Translations under genes and position numbers: made by a program
Source of the DNA: Pseudomonadota bacterium
GTDB lineage: Bacteria > Pseudomonadota > Alphaproteobacteria > Rhizobiales > Devosiaceae
NCBI GenBank assembly: GCA_023415605.1
Contig: JAEZKB010000031.1
Location: 1-56,543, forward strand
Reading direction: 5' to 3'
Length of the DNA: 56,543 nucleotides
In this document: positions 17,372 through 24,899 of the stretch, piece by piece
Position numbering within the stretch: the stretch's first letter is position 1
How the letters are laid out: every line of letters begins with the position of its first letter
Notes under the pieces: model-generated
Told to the model about the DNA's origin: nothing
The model's database searches: none
What the model saw: the letters and a program-made list of their open reading frames with translations, nothing else

Positions 17372-18060
17372 GCGCTGGCTCACCGAAGATGGATATCGAC
17401 ATTCCGCTCGCATGGAAGCTGATGTCCATCGACTTGGGGTGGCTGGAGAACCATCCACCGTCGCTGTCGGCACACATGGTTTTCGCGCAACTGGCGACCT
17501 CGCGCCCCAAGGTTTCCCTGCGGAGTCGCGTCCCCACACAGACTCTGCCTTGCAGGGAGTTCGTTGCCGGCGACTTCCATGGTCACGATCTGGAGGTTGC
17601 ATTTCTTGGCAAGGACTTCAGTGGCCGCATCTTCCTCACCTCGACTGACGAAGCGGAGAAGCCACTTGCCACTGCTGCGCAAGACGTTTTTGCCGTCGTC
17701 GGCGAACTAGCCCCACCGACCACGATCATGAAACGGGTCGGCATAGCCACCAGGCTTGGCGGCCTTTCGCGCACGGCACTACAAGCCCGGTTTGCATCGA
17801 TCCTGAATATGCCGGCCGTAGATGGCGAAGCCACGATGCAGCGCTATTCCAAACAGCGGAAGGTCCAACTGAACTATCACGACGGATGGGACGCCGATCT
17901 GCATTTCGAGGTCCTTGGCTACCCCACGGCAGAGGGCAACCATGTCGTCGACGTGAGTTGCGACGTAGTGGCGGTCGATGCGCACGGCGCCCGCATACCA
18001 CCCGCGTGGCCTGCTCTGCTGGAAGCAGCCATCGCCGGACTTCAACTCGACCGGAAATAG
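17368..18060 (+). CDS. unknown protein coupled to type 2 IDI
   Basis: A 230-aa protein that I cannot assign to a family. The start is the ATG inside the idi2 stop (ATGA); the frame is open further upstream, but that part lies within idi2. There is no signal peptide and no membrane helix. The chain is a mix of short strands and helices with HGHDLEVAFLGKDFSGRIFLTS (about 67-88), an internal Gly-Leu-rich helix and a C-terminal DVSCDVVAVDAHGARIPPAW. Codon use and composition match the neighbours. Strict coupling to IDI in a crt locus suggests an accessory role in isoprenoid or carotenoid metabolism, such as precursor binding or regulation, but nothing in the sequence shows an active site. Confidence 0.7.
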   Translation: MSAGSPKMDIDIPLAWKLMSIDLGWLENHPPSLSAHMVFAQLATSRPKVSLRSRVPTQTLPCREFVAGDFHGHDLEVAFLGKDFSGRIFLTSTDEAEKPLATAAQDVFAVVGELAPPTTIMKRVGIATRLGGLSRTALQARFASILNMPAVDGEATMQRYSKQRKVQLNYHDGWDADLHFEVLGYPTAEGNHVVDVSCDVVAVDAHGARIPPAWPALLEAAIAGLQLDRK

Positions 18061-18154
18061 ATCGCGAAGGCCCACCATCGCTATTGACCCGTGAGTGTCC
18101 GCTTTGATGCAGGAGACTCCGTTGCTGGAATTCGCAGCTCCGTCGTCATCAGCG

Positions 18155-19519
18155 CTAATGCCCTTCAGACTCGCCGTAGGCGATGCGCCAGATGCTGCCG
18201 TTGCCGTCCTCGCTGACGAATAGCGATCCATCCTGGCCGACGGCGACGCCGACCGGGCGGCCCCAGACATCGGTATCCGAAACCACCATTCCAGTCATGA
18301 AGTCCTCATAGGCTCCGGTCGGCTTGCCTGCCTCATCGAACAGGAGGCGGACGACCTTGTAGCCGGTGCGCTTGCCCCGGTTCCAGGAGCCGTGCATGGC
18401 AACAAAGGCACTGCCCTTGTATTCGGCCGGGAACATCTCGCCCTCGTAGAAGGCGATCTGCAATGGGGCCGAATGGGCCTGCATCAGCACGTCTGGTATC
18501 GTCACCTGGTCCTGGAGGTCCGGACGCGCGTCGGCGTGGCGCGGATCCGCGTGTCCGCCGATATAGTACCAGGGCCAGCCATAAGTCGCGCCCTGCTGCA
18601 CCGCGGTGGCATATTCGAATGGGGTGTCGTCGCCCAGCCCGTCCCGCTCATTGACGACGCACCAGGGATTGCCTGTCGCTGGTTGGATGGCGATGCCCGC
18701 ACAATTGCGGAGCCCGGTAGCATAGACCTGCTGGTTCTTGCCCTCCGGATCATAGGCGAGGACCATGGCGCGTCCTTCCTCCGTGTCCCAGGTCGCGCCG
18801 AGCGGCAGGTTCTGGTTGACCGCTTCGATGCCCCCCATGAACGAGACGGGGAACATGTCGAGCGCGACATTTGATCCCGATCCCACCGCGAGCAGCAAGG
18901 TCTTGCCGTCAGCGGTAAAGGTGATGTCGCGGGTATAGTGATGCGTCCACAGGATGCGTGGAACAATGACTTCAGGCTCACCCGTCGCCTCGATGTCACC
19001 GCTCTTGTAAGGGTAGCGGATGACGCTGTCGCTATTGGCAATGTAGATCCATTGCGGATCGGCGCCCGGCGGATAGAAGGCTATGCCGAAAGGTTTGTTG
19101 AGGCCACTGGCGAAGACTTGCGGCTGTGCCGTCTCGCCGTCTTTTGCCAGGGGCAGCACCTTCACAATGTTCGACATGCTTTCAGCGATAAACAGGTCGC
19201 CATTGGGCGCGACGCGTATGGCTCGCGGTCCCTTGAGATCCAGCGCAATCGCTTCGACGGTAAAACCGTCCGGCACCAGCGGCTTGGCGCCGTCCGGGAT
19301 CGGAACGATCGCACCAAAATTCTGCGTTTCACTCGCGGTGGGCTGGGGTAGATCCTCGACCGCGAACTGGCGACGGACGCCTGGCTTATCCTGCTCCCAA
19401 CTGCCAAAGGCGTCCGTGCCGGTCAAGACCTCGGCGCCGTCCTGCGCCATGGGGTGCCCAAGCCCGACACCTGCAAATAATGACAACGTGACTATGACAG
19501 TCCTGGCAATGCTAGACAT
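18155..19519 (-). CDS. PQQ-dependent sugar (sorbosone-type) dehydrogenase, periplasmic
   Basis: A 454-aa exported six-blade beta-propeller of the soluble glucose/L-sorbosone dehydrogenase family. After a signal peptide (about 1-24) the propeller shows GPRAIRVAPNGDLFIAES, GLNKPFGIAFYPP, LWTHHYTRDITFTADGKTLLLAVGSGSN, ATGLRNCAGIAIQP, WYYIGGH, FVAMHGSWNRG and GRPVGVAVGQDGSLFVSEDGNG, the usual blade motifs; the paired His of LWTHHYTRD and Arg of GLRN fit the active-site pattern. The start at 19519 is preferred to 19525 because GGGAG is then seven bases away. Enzymes of this type oxidise sugars or aldehydes with PQQ, here presumably supplied from elsewhere in the genome. Confidence 0.85.
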   Translation of the reverse strand: MSSIARTVIVTLSLFAGVGLGHPMAQDGAEVLTGTDAFGSWEQDKPGVRRQFAVEDLPQPTASETQNFGAIVPIPDGAKPLVPDGFTVEAIALDLKGPRAIRVAPNGDLFIAESMSNIVKVLPLAKDGETAQPQVFASGLNKPFGIAFYPPGADPQWIYIANSDSVIRYPYKSGDIEATGEPEVIVPRILWTHHYTRDITFTADGKTLLLAVGSGSNVALDMFPVSFMGGIEAVNQNLPLGATWDTEEGRAMVLAYDPEGKNQQVYATGLRNCAGIAIQPATGNPWCVVNERDGLGDDTPFEYATAVQQGATYGWPWYYIGGHADPRHADARPDLQDQVTIPDVLMQAHSAPLQIAFYEGEMFPAEYKGSAFVAMHGSWNRGKRTGYKVVRLLFDEAGKPTGAYEDFMTGMVVSDTDVWGRPVGVAVGQDGSLFVSEDGNGSIWRIAYGESEGH

Positions 19520-19909
19520 GTGCATGCTCCCTTGGCGCGGATCGTCTCCGGCGCCTGTCAGACTGCAGTGGCTTGCAGGTTGGCACCCTGACGGCTGTCA
19601 ACAGGTGAAAGCGTGTTGGCGATTACATGCCCCTGAGCATAGAGGCATGCAGTACGAGTTGAGGCAAACGAGGGCGGTCTGGGCATGGGGCACCTCATCT
19701 GGCCCGCAATCTCTGTTCACGGAATTTCACCGGAGGCAGGGGAAATCCGCGTAGATGTCGATCCGCGGTTCGCCAATTCTAGCGTCGGCTGGTCCAGGTC
19801 ACCTCAGGTGTTCAGCCGTACCGGGCTACGGGCTGACCCGTAACGGAGATTTCCGGAAGTCCATTCTTGGTGCTGATGCTGGACGATCGATTGGCAGTCC
19901 GGCACTCGA
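19520..19909. other. intergenic stretch without a recognised gene
   Basis: About 390 bases between the divergent sugar-dehydrogenase and DUF983 genes. Several open frames cross it, but none has a family-like sequence or a good SD. It presumably holds the two promoters. I see no T-tract terminator or known RNA motif. Confidence 0.5.
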
Positions 19910-19926
19910 CGCCAAACCATTTGGCG
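19910..19926. promoter_or_regulatory. inverted repeat upstream of DUF983 gene
   Basis: CGCCAAA and TTTGGCG are perfect 7-base inverted arms separated by CCA, 34 bases before the DUF983 start. This could be an operator of a dimeric repressor. No regulator is adjacent, so its role is open. Confidence 0.35.
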
Positions 19927-19959
19927 CGAGCCCGCTGCCGTTGGTTCGAGGACTAAGGA

Positions 19960-20340
19960 ATGAGTGGGTCCAGCGAACCCAATGCAAGCGTTTGGCGCGC
20001 CGTGAAGGCTGGGCTGCGCGGACGATGTCCGCGGTGTGAGAAAGGGACACTGTTCTCCGGGTTCCTGCAGCAGGTCGAGCATTGTCCGATCTGCGGCGAA
20101 TACCTGGGTCGCTACAACGTCGGTCTGTTGCTTCCCTTTGTCGTTATCACCATCGTCACGCATGTGATCATTTTCGTGATGCTGGACATGGAGTTGAATC
20201 GCCGCGGCAGTCCACTCCTCTACCTCGGCGCGCTCGTCCCGATCTCGGTGGCGGTACCGCTACTCATAATTCGTCCAGTCAAGGGAGCGCTCATCGGTCT
20301 GTTCTGGGCGCGCGGTCTGAACGATGAACTAGATCGCTAG
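19960..20340 (+). CDS. DUF983 zinc-ribbon membrane protein
   Basis: A 126-aa protein of the DUF983 family. The N-terminal zinc ribbon is clear: GLRGRCPRCEKGTLF then HCPICGEYLGRY (two CxxC pairs, about residues 23-26 and 42-45). It is followed by two membrane helices (about 55-77 and 86-105) and a short cytoplasmic WARGLNDEL tail. The function of DUF983 is unknown; genes often sit near cytochrome oxidase or stress loci. A TAAGGA directly abuts the ATG, which is closer than usual for an SD. It lies in front of a degenerate small gene and the Trx2-like gene. Confidence 0.85.
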   Translation: MSGSSEPNASVWRAVKAGLRGRCPRCEKGTLFSGFLQQVEHCPICGEYLGRYNVGLLLPFVVITIVTHVIIFVMLDMELNRRGSPLLYLGALVPISVAVPLLIIRPVKGALIGLFWARGLNDELDR

Positions 20341-20385
20341 GTAATGGACTGATGTCCAAAGGATGCCAGAAATCAAGAGAGTGTC

Positions 20386-20520
20386 ATGCTGATCCATGTC
20401 AAGGCGAGGGTCGCTTTGGTTAGCAAAGCTGAAAGTTGGTCCACACTCGCCATACGCATCTGCCCGTCTACTAGCCGGGCCGCGTCTAGGAGTAGCGATG
20501 TCCAACACAGCCACCGATAG
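20386..20520 (+). pseudogene. degenerate copy of the 70-aa small gene at 24396-24608
   Basis: The ATG at 20386 opens a 44-codon frame MLIHVKARVALVSKAES that matches the start of the intact small protein MLVRVKARVESVSEAEE on the other strand at 24608. The similarity continues at DNA level for roughly 70-80 bases (through GGTC-CACACTCGCCATACGC), but with small indels, so the frame is lost after about 17 residues. The sequences before the two ATGs also match (CCAGAAA and a GAG-rich SD). The frame overlaps the thioredoxin start and is not expected to yield a functional protein. Confidence 0.55.
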
Positions 20521-20974
20521 CGGCCCCGAAACATCCGAGATGCTGCTCGTCGCCTGTCCGGTCGATGCATCAATGAACCGCATTCCCCGTGCGAAACTCG
20601 ATCACAACCCGAAATGCGGGAAGTGTCACAACCCTCTTTTCGCTGGCAAGGTCGTCGAGCTCAACGGTGCGAACTTCCGTTCGCACGCGCTCAAGAGCGA
20701 CCTGCCAGTTGTAATCGACTTCTGGGCGGCGTGGTGCGGCCCGTGCCGAATGATGACTCCCAATTTCGAGAAGGCGGCGCCGACCCTGGAGCCGCGGGTA
20801 CGGCTCGGCAAATTGGACACCGAGGCAGAATGCGCCATTGCCGGGCGCTATGGCATTCGCAGCATCCCGAGCATGGTCATGATCAAGAAGGGGCGAGAGA
20901 TCGCCAGGACCTCGGGCGCGATGCCGACATCGGCGATCGTCGATTGGATCGAGCAGGCACTGAAGGGCACATGA
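20498..20974 (+). CDS. trxC: thioredoxin 2-like protein (TrxC type)
   Basis: A 158-aa thioredoxin with an N-terminal zinc-ribbon extension, as in TrxC. The thioredoxin domain has WCGPC preceded by VIDFWAA, then IRSIPSMVMIKKG with the cis-proline. The start MSNTATD has AGGAG six bases upstream; the frame is open earlier but without support. The ribbon reads CPVDASMNRIP...KCGKC: compared with TrxC (CxxC...CxxC) the second cysteine is Asp, so metal binding may be altered or lost. Cytosolic oxidised-protein repair is expected. It lies between the DUF983 gene and a broken DUF1931 gene in a stress/redox block. Confidence 0.88.
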   Translation: MSNTATDSGPETSEMLLVACPVDASMNRIPRAKLDHNPKCGKCHNPLFAGKVVELNGANFRSHALKSDLPVVIDFWAAWCGPCRMMTPNFEKAAPTLEPRVRLGKLDTEAECAIAGRYGIRSIPSMVMIKKGREIARTSGAMPTSAIVDWIEQALKGT

Positions 20975-21049
20975 GGGCGGCCCTGACGGGCGTCAACGGT
21001 TTGCGGGGCGCCAGAGGGTACAGGTTGGCGTTCAGTAAGTGAGGTGCGC

Positions 21050-21365
21050 ATGGCGACCATCCATAGGCTCGAGAAATTGTTCCGCCGATCGGGCGACCTC
21101 GATCTCGACAAAAGCGATTTTGGACGGCTTGAGAGTTTCGTCCAGCGGAAGGTCGCAGACCTGATCGTCCGCGGCGAGGCGAACGCCAAGGCCAATGACC
21201 GGGACGTGGTCGAGCCTTGGGATCTACCGATCACCAAGGGAATCCAGGAATCGATCCACCGGTTCCGTCTGCTTAACGCGGAGTTGCAGCTCACCGACTA
21301 CCTGGGCGGCCTCACAGGGTTGCCACCCAGCGACCTGGCGATCGGAGACGAAACACAGGCGCTGG
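21050..21365 (+). pseudogene. DUF1931 (histone-fold-like) gene, 3' truncated
   Basis: From the ATG at 21050 (GAGG five bases upstream) the frame reads as a DUF1931 protein: LEKLFRRSGDLDLDKSDF, FVQRKVADLIVRGEANAKANDRDVVEPWDLPITKGIQESIHRFR, LPPSDLAIGDETQALVE. The family is about 150 aa; here clear similarity ends near residue 105. Beyond about 21360 the frame continues to 22309 only because it runs antisense through dnaK, so the product, if made, would be a nonsense fusion. DUF1931 has a histone-like fold of unknown role and often sits in chaperone clusters. The end coordinate is approximate. Confidence 0.75.
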
Positions 21366-22051
21366 TCGAAATCCTCTCCACCCAGGAACGTGTCACCGTT
21401 GGTCGCTCGGACCTCGAATACGCCGTCGCCGATATCGAGAATGGAGATGTCGAATGTGCCACCGCCGAGGTCATAGATCGCTACTTCGCCGTGTCCCTGC
21501 TTTTCGAGGCCATAGGCGAGAGCCGCCGCTGTCGGCTCGTTGATGATGCGAAGGACCTCCAGTCCGGCGATCTGTCCAGCATCCTTGGTTGCCTGACGCT
21601 GCGAGTCGTTGAAATAGGCTGGAACCGTGATCACCGCCTGGGTGACCTTGTCCCCGAGATAGCGCTCCGCGGTCTCCTTCATCTTGGTGAGGATGAAGGA
21701 GCTGATCTGGCTGGGGCTGTATTTCTTGCCCGCGCATTCCACCCAGGCGTCCCCATTGGGTCCGGGGACGATCTTGTAAGGCACCAGCCCCTTGTCCTTG
21801 TCCACCAGCGGATCGTCGAAACGTCGGCCGATCAGACGCTTGATGGCAAAGACAGTGTTTTCCGGGTTGGTCACGGCCTGGCGCTTGGCTGGCCAGCCCA
21901 CCAGAATTTGCCCGTCCTTGGCGAAGGCCACGTAAGACGGCGTCGTCCGCTGGCCTTCTTCGTTCTCAATGACCTTGGACTGCCGGCCCTCCATGATCGC
22001 CACGCAGCTATTGGTGGTCCCGAGATCGATGCCGATCACTCGCGTCGCCAT
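21355..22051 (-). pseudogene. dnaK: DnaK-type Hsp70, N-terminal part only
   Basis: Starts with ATG and a proper AAGGAG SD. MATRVIGIDLGTTNSCVAIMEG, GWPAKRQAVTNPENTVFAIKRLIGRRFDD, VITVPAYFNDSQRQATKDAGQIAGLEVLRIINEPTAAALAYGL and IYDLGGGTFDISILDIGDGVFEV are textbook Hsp70 ATPase motifs. Similarity stops after EDFDQRL (about residue 230); a full DnaK has about 640 residues. The rest of the ATPase, the substrate domain and the lid are missing, and the frame ends at 21224 inside the antisense of the DUF1931 gene (275 aa total). It is the third gene of a minus-strand group with the Crp/Fnr and stress-protein genes. The exact breakpoint is approximate. Confidence 0.8.
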
Positions 22052-22152
22052 TGCTCGTCTCCTTCAACCGGCGCGAAGGCGCCGCGAAGCGCGGGCCTGC
22101 TCGATGCCTGCCCCATTGTTCTGCGTGCGCAGCTGGGAAGCGTTGACGGTCG

Positions 22153-22798
22153 TCAGTGGGTTGGCTGCTTGAGCGCCGGATCAGGTCGAGCACGGGCAAG
22201 TGGCAAATCGCTGATCGGCTTACCGATCTCGATTTCGTGGACACGAACCGCGTCAGCGCCGCTGTTCTGCAGAATCTCGACTGCACGCCACTCGTGCTCG
22301 GCATCTTGAACGCGCACCCAAAGAATCAACCCCCCCCGCCGCCAGATTGTCGTTGATCAGCCGCTCGAAGCTCCTGAGCAGTCTGCGGGAGAGCCCGAAA
22401 CCTATGAGCCCGGCGGTCAGTCCGGCGACAATTGCCACGACAATAGCCGAGGGAACGCTGCCTCCGCTTGTTACGACCGCGGCTCCTCCCGCCAATGCAC
22501 CTACCGCGAACAGGGTTTGGAAGACGGCGATTGCCGTCAGACGTTGATCCTCCCGAGTGACAAGGGAGTGCCGCGGGGCATCGGGGATGTCGGCAAGCTC
22601 TTCGACTGGCACTGTCGTGCCGAGACGACGAACCAAGACATCAGTGTCGCCAAGGATGTCGATATCACTGCGGTCAAAGCCGGACGTCAGCAGCGTCTTG
22701 ATAGCGCGCTCGAGGGAGTCCTTGGTTCTGAACACGCCCGCTGCCTCGCGGACGGTCAACCTGTCCGCCAATGTCTCTACAGTGTCCACAGCACTCAC
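22153..22798 (-). pseudogene. stress-type membrane protein gene, frameshifted in a G8 run
   Basis: The GTG start at 22798 opens MSAVDTVETLADRLTVREAAGVFRTKDSLERAIKTLL..., a general-stress-like N-terminal domain followed by a glycine-rich hydrophobic hairpin (about residues 90-140). As read, the frame ends at 22253 with an Arg/Cys-rich tail (181 aa). Removing one G from the run of eight (C on the + strand, 22330-22337) restores a convincing C-terminus, GLILWVRVQDAEHEWRAVEILQ then ADAVRVHEIEIGKP, ending at 22153 (214 aa). So this is a frameshift in nature, a slippery/phase-variable tract, or a base-calling error. It is preceded by the Crp/Fnr gene by only five bases. Confidence 0.7.
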
Positions 22799-22803
22799 AA
22801 CCT

Positions 22804-23478
22804 TTAGTCCGGGTAGCGTGGTTCGACCGTCTGCAGGTCTCTTGGGCTACCGAGGTGAATGGTGCCCCCGCCCTTCAACTCGGTGATAGCGCGGCTTACT
22901 GTTTCGGCCGAGATGCCGAGTTGGTCCCCAATGTCGTAGCGCGACACCGGCAACGTGATGCCGCTGCCTCGGCGGTTCGGCAAGCGTTCGAACATAAAGC
23001 AAAGAAATGCCCGGACTTTCTCTGCAGCTCTCATCGTGCCGACGATCAGCAGGTGCTCCTGGAGTCGTTCGATCGTAGAGAACGCTCGTTCTCGAATTGC
23101 CCGAGCAACACGAGGATCAGCGTCGGCTGCTGCCTCGATCTGGCTTCGCGAATAACTCGCAACGATAGTGTCCGCGGTAATCGCCTGCACCGCGAAGCGA
23201 TGGGCAGATCCGGCCGCAAAGCCGAAGAAGTCCCCGGGAAGCAGAATGTCCACGATCCGCCGCCGACCATCCGGCCGCACCATGCATTGTCGGCAGGCTC
23301 CCGAAATCACGCAGTACCAGTCGTCCGCTGTGCCGCCCTGATAGATGATGTCCTGATCGCGGGGCCAGCGCTTGATGGCCGCGAAGGGCCGAAGGATTTG
23401 AGAGGCTGTGGATGCTTCCGACGACCCGGCGGAAGAATGAGTAAATGCGGCAGGAGCAATGGCAGCGTGCATGTTCAT
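22804..23478 (-). CDS. Crp/Fnr family transcriptional regulator
   Basis: A 224-aa regulator with an N-terminal cyclic-nucleotide-like sensor domain (DQDIIYQGGTADDWYCVISGACR, RRRIVDILLPGDFFGF, about residues 40-100), a dimer helix, and a C-terminal winged HTH: LPVSRYDIGDQLGISAETVSRAITEL (about 180-205), whose recognition helix has E-SR spacing as in Fnr/FixK. There is no Fe-S cysteine cluster of the Fnr type at the N-terminus. The start is the ATG with GGAGG five bases upstream. The FixK/FnrN consensus is TTGAT-N4-ATCAA, which I do not see nearby. It likely controls the adjacent stress block and itself. Confidence 0.85.
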   Translation of the reverse strand: MNMHAAIAPAAFTHSSAGSSEASTASQILRPFAAIKRWPRDQDIIYQGGTADDWYCVISGACRQCMVRPDGRRRIVDILLPGDFFGFAAGSAHRFAVQAITADTIVASYSRSQIEAAADADPRVARAIRERAFSTIERLQEHLLIVGTMRAAEKVRAFLCFMFERLPNRRGSGITLPVSRYDIGDQLGISAETVSRAITELKGGGTIHLGSPRDLQTVEPRYPD

Positions 23479-23502
23479 GATGGCCTCCATGTCTGTCTTT
23501 TC

Positions 23503-23520
23503 ATGGACCATGTGGTCCAT
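23503..23520. promoter_or_regulatory. perfect palindrome before Crp/Fnr gene
   Basis: ATGGACCATGTGGTCCAT is an 18-base perfect inverted repeat (8-base arms, TG spacer) 25 bases before the regulator start. It is well placed for autoregulation, but its sequence is not a Crp/Fnr consensus. Confidence 0.5.
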
Positions 23521-23797
23521 CGATTTTGGTCGACATGGGCAGCTTCGGGGAAGTCGCAGACAATGCCTATTGCGGAGTTCCCCGCTAAGGGCGTGCCCGG
23601 AACGGGCGGGGGCTGACCAGTGGCTTGCTCTTTGGCGCGTGCGTCGATCCGACGTGCTGGTCAACCGGCCTCCTGAAGCAGGAGCGACTGGCCAGCCGGT
23701 CAGGCTTCTGAACAAACTTTAATGCACCTGTCCGAATGGTAAGTTCCACGCCTTGTATCGATTTGAGAGAGTCGCCGCCTCTATCTGGAGACTAAGT

Positions 23798-24286
23798 ATG
23801 ATCACCTTTGTGCCCCGCGTGAGCGAACTGACGCACGAGCGTGTCTCCCGCGAGTTCGATGACTTCGGGCCAGCAGCCTGCCGCGCCGAAGTCTCCGCCC
23901 TTCTTGCCGACGAGAATCCGGAGATTCTCGACATGATGACCCGGTGCGCCAACGATCTCAGCACCGCCACGATGGACGTGATGACCGGCTTTGCGATGTT
24001 CTATCGCCTGCTCATCGCCGAGGCGCGGGCGTCGCTCGGCTTTCGTCTACCGCGTGTCACCGCCGAAACGAGGGCACGCATAGTCGAGGAGCTCTCGGAG
24101 CTTGGCGAGGATCAGTTCACCCTGGCGGCTTGCGACCAGCTGGGGAAGGACAACCCAGAACTACTTCGAATGGCTGAGGGTTTTGCTTCGCGCCGTACGA
24201 ACTATCTGGCGATCATGCAGGGCTTCTGTCTCATTTACGGCACGCTGGCCTTGCAATCGAAGCTGGAGCACGGCTCCGTCCACTAG
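23798..24286 (+). CDS. unknown protein with two internal repeats
   Basis: A 162-aa soluble, mostly alpha-helical protein that I cannot assign. GGAG lies about eight bases before the chosen ATG; the frame is open to 23753. Two halves resemble each other: a first unit with FDDFGPAACRAEVSALL, ENPEILDMMTRCANDL, MDVMTGFAMFYRLLIAEA (about 20-85) and a second with LSELGEDQFTLAACDQL, DNPELLRMAEGFASRR, LAIMQGFCLIYGTLALQ (about 96-155). The pattern suggests an ancient duplication. It sits alone on + within the stress block, next to a Crp/Fnr gene read the other way. Function open. Confidence 0.7.
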   Translation: MITFVPRVSELTHERVSREFDDFGPAACRAEVSALLADENPEILDMMTRCANDLSTATMDVMTGFAMFYRLLIAEARASLGFRLPRVTAETRARIVEELSELGEDQFTLAACDQLGKDNPELLRMAEGFASRRTNYLAIMQGFCLIYGTLALQSKLEHGSVH

Positions 24287-24395
24287 TGTGTGACGCGGCG
24301 TGACGGACGGGTGCAGCGAAAGCGGCGCGCCATCTTTCGGGCCCTGACGCGCGTTCCGCGGTTCGTGGGCTGTAGCGATCTCTCTGCTTGCCGCA

Positions 24396-24608
24396 CTACC
24401 TGATGACTACCGTGTCTTCCGCCCGTCCCTTGGTCGGCCTGCTCTCAACGGTCAGGATATGATCGAGCAACGATACCCCCGGATGGGCCCGCTCGATCTC
24501 TTGAATGAGTGCGCCGATGACGGGGCCGATCTTGCGCGTACGGGTGATGTCGACCAGTTCCTCGGCTTCACTAACGGACTCGACCCTTGCCTTGACACGG
24601 ACCAGCAT
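24396..24608 (-). CDS. 70-aa small protein, intact copy
   Basis: A small protein with GAGG five bases before the ATG. The chain begins MLVRVKARVESVSEAEELV and continues as a helix-strand mix (GPVIGALIQEIERAHPGV, then VESRPTKGRAEDTVVIR); there is no signal peptide, membrane helix or metal site. No family is recognised. The reading frame is supported by the degenerate copy at 20386-20520, where the best-conserved region is the coding start. It lies in the stress block between an unknown repeat protein and the cNMP/TrxR-like flavoprotein gene. Confidence 0.6.
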   Translation of the reverse strand: MLVRVKARVESVSEAEELVDITRTRKIGPVIGALIQEIERAHPGVSLLDHILTVESRPTKGRAEDTVVIR

Positions 24609-24899
24609 GAATACCTCATCGTTTCTGGGTGCGAGGGACGCAGCGCGGTCGTAACCGGCTGGCAGCCCGATTGGGCCAACGAATTGAGTACCTTATAGGG
24701 AACCGACTGCGGTTCGGCATTGATGGGCATCAGAAAGCGAACGAACGCTGGGCCACGCAGTGCTGCCGAACGTCGATTGCTGATCCACGGCAACGGCAGC
24801 TTGAAACTTTGGAGGTCCATGGCCCACAGCGATCTAGTGCGGAGCGGGCTAGGCGCCAGATTTGGGTTGATCCCAGGTCGCAGGCCGTCCTCGCGGCTT

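Noticed and set aside
21044..22309. A 421-codon frame spanning DUF1931 and the whole antisense of dnaK.
   Set aside because: Only the first ~105 codons resemble a real family; the rest is the opposite strand of dnaK.
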